This document shows positions 13,145 to 14,440 of a DNA stretch of 14,440 nucleotides, one piece after another. Made by a program: the position numbers and the translations under genes. Every line of letters begins with the position of its first letter. The first letter of the stretch is position 1. The DNA is taken from positions 1-14,440 of the forward strand of contig CALFOF010000311.1 of assembly GCA_937919075.1 (NCBI GenBank). The letters are read 5' to 3'. The notes under the pieces are model-generated. The model had not been told where the DNA came from. It saw only the letters and a list, made by a program, of their open reading frames with translations, and did not search any database. Source of the DNA: an uncultured Cyanobium sp. Lineage in GTDB: Bacteria > Cyanobacteriota > Cyanobacteriia > PCC-6307 > Cyanobiaceae.

Positions 13145-14440
13145 CTAAGGCGGGTCTGTCCGCCCTACTGCAGCCGCTTGGGAATAGATCAACACGCTGT
13201 AGGGGGCCAGTGCCACCGACGCTGACCAGGGAAGCCCGTCTCTGCTGGGAGCCACAGCCTCAACATCAGCGCAGAGATGATCATCGAATAGATCGCTGTA
13301 GCCCTGCCAGTTGCTGTTGAAGCGCAGCTTCCAGCTGCCGGGCCCAGGGAAGCCCACGGCGTAGTTGTGCTGGAAGCCGCTGAGGAAGTTGGCGATCACC
13401 ACCACATCATCTCCAGGGCCGCCTTGATCCCAGCGGTGAAATGCGATCACTTTGCGCGCCTCATTGAGATGAAACACCTCGGTGAACTGCCCACACAGCC
13501 CGCGAGAGATGCCCTCACGGTTGAGGCGAAGGCGGATTAGATCCTTGTATAGCCGCAGAATGCCTCGAAACTCATCCCGTTGATCCCAGTCGACGGGTAC
13601 GGAATCACGAAACCAGCCCCCCTCCAGAAACTCCTGCCCCTGGAAGAGCATGGGAATGCCCGGCGCCGTCAGTACCATGGCGGCAGCCATGGTGGAGCGC
13701 TTCTGCGCAAACCAGCCGGTGGGATCCTCAGGGTTGACGTCCTGCGGAATGCGTGACTGGCCGTTGGCCACATCGTCGTGGGATTCGCTGTAGATCACGC
13801 GCTCGAAAGCGTTATCGTTGAAGCGGTAGAGGATGGCCTCTCTGATGCTTTGCAAGGAGCGGTCTTCATCCTGCGTTGTGATCACCGCCTGGCGAATCTG
13901 TCGCACGAAGCGGGGGTCCCACTGCGAACCGAAGCCAGCGCCACCAGCGCCCACATCCTTGGTGATCCAGGCATTGCTCTCCAGATCTTCGCCGATGGTG
14001 AGGAAGCCAGGCTGCAGTTGAGCGGCGGTTTCATTGATGGCCTGCAGCAGGCTCCAACCATCTGGAAGCTGCTCGGTGCCTGCATCATCGATGCTGCGGA
14101 TGAACAATGTGCTATCGAAGCGCAGGCCGTCAAGGTGATACTCGTTGATCCACATGCGCACGTTGTCAAGGATGTACTGGCGCACTTCCCCGCGGCCGTA
14201 ATCGGGCCGTGTTTCTCCCCAGGGCGTGAGCGCACGATGATCGTTGTAGAAGTAGATGCCGCCTTTGTTGTTTTCATGCCAGCCATCAAACTGCCAGAGG
14301 TCAAGATCGCTGGGGCCGAAATGATTGTAAACAACATCAAGAATCACGGCGATTCCAGCGGCGTGTGATTCCTTGATGAACTGCTTGAAGCCCAGGGATC
14401 CGCCGTAATCCGAATCAACCGCAAAGATGTTCGATGGGTT
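13145..14440 (-). CDS. GH13 alpha-amylase-family enzyme, N-terminus outside window
   Basis: The reading frame enters from the right edge and gives the last 431 residues, with no start in the window. Visible GH13 motifs, counted from the window edge: region I GIAVILDVVYNHFGPSDLDLW near 30-50; region II with the nucleophile Asp in DGLRFDSTLFI near 105-115; region III with the acid/base Glu in FLTIGEDLES near 146-155; and region IV with the stabilising Asp in YSESHDDVANG near 217-227. FYNDHRALTPWGETRPDYGR resembles branching-enzyme-like and trehalohydrolase-like members that carry N-terminal CBM48 domains, which would be off-window. A beta-sandwich C-terminal domain ends in SVLIYSQ. It acts on alpha-glucans, but the exact reaction cannot be assigned. 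It is the first visible gene of the minus-strand run. Confidence 0.93.
   Translation of the reverse strand, partial: NPSNIFAVDSDYGGSLGFKQFIKESHAAGIAVILDVVYNHFGPSDLDLWQFDGWHENNKGGIYFYNDHRALTPWGETRPDYGRGEVRQYILDNVRMWINEYHLDGLRFDSTLFIRSIDDAGTEQLPDGWSLLQAINETAAQLQPGFLTIGEDLESNAWITKDVGAGGAGFGSQWDPRFVRQIRQAVITTQDEDRSLQSIREAILYRFNDNAFERVIYSESHDDVANGQSRIPQDVNPEDPTGWFAQKRSTMAAAMVLTAPGIPMLFQGQEFLEGGWFRDSVPVDWDQRDEFRGILRLYKDLIRLRLNREGISRGLCGQFTEVFHLNEARKVIAFHRWDQGGPGDDVVVIANFLSGFQHNYAVGFPGPGSWKLRFNSNWQGYSDLFDDHLCADVEAVAPSRDGLPWSASVALAPYSVLIYSQAAAVGRTDPP

Noticed and set aside
12255..13148. Plus-strand ORF of 297 codons
   Set aside because: It is antisense to the transglutaminase 5' end and the FGase-like gene, which both carry clear motifs. 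No motif is seen in the ORF itself.

Overview
The window looks like a chromosomal segment of a GC-rich unicellular cyanobacterium, most likely of the Synechococcus/Cyanobium type. The evidence is a complete orange carotenoid protein (OCP), a carotenoid ketolase and a fluorescence recovery protein (FRP), which occur together only in cyanobacteria, plus two copies of the octamer GCGATCGC (7078-7085 and 7686-7693), an over-represented cyanobacterial palindrome. The species assignment is inference.

Left part (1-2900): the 3' end of a tRNA-Ser(CGA), a short secreted LprI-like protein on the minus strand, about 600 bases without a convincing gene, then a decayed plus-strand gene for a membrane-anchored sensor with an EAL-domain tail. 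That gene has one apparent frameshift in a G6 run and has lost most of the catalytic domain. An intact YCII-family gene starts two bases after the EAL remnant.

Photoprotection operon (5211-2936, minus strand): OCP, then CrtW beta-carotene ketolase, then FRP. CrtW makes the keto-carotenoid that OCP binds, OCP quenches phycobilisome excitation in strong blue-green light, and FRP returns OCP to its inactive state. Palindromic sites sharing the half-site TAACA lie upstream of both ocp and frp.

Middle (5235-9010): a possible small membrane protein, a complete tRNA-Ser(TGA) on the minus strand, a 550-base repeat-rich spacer, a DUF389 membrane protein, and a SAM-dependent methyltransferase convergent with it. 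The DUF389 and methyltransferase stop codons overlap inside the loop of a perfect GC hairpin. A VOC-family protein follows, diverging from the methyltransferase and ending in a 15-bp tandem repeat, then about 450 bases without a clear gene.

Right part (14440-9065, all minus strand, tightly packed): a GH13 alpha-amylase-family enzyme cut by the window edge, an N-formylglutamate amidohydrolase-like protein, a transglutaminase-like protein, the proteasome-related peptidase Anbu, a family-2 glycosyltransferase resembling CrtQ/CruG, and a small membrane protein resembling the staphyloxanthin acyltransferase CrtO. Overlapping or nearly touching frames suggest one transcription unit. The transglutaminase-Anbu pairing is known. 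The glycosyltransferase/acyltransferase pair attached to it is the least expected part of the window and would fit modification of a carotenoid or other lipid with an acylated sugar; that function is inference.
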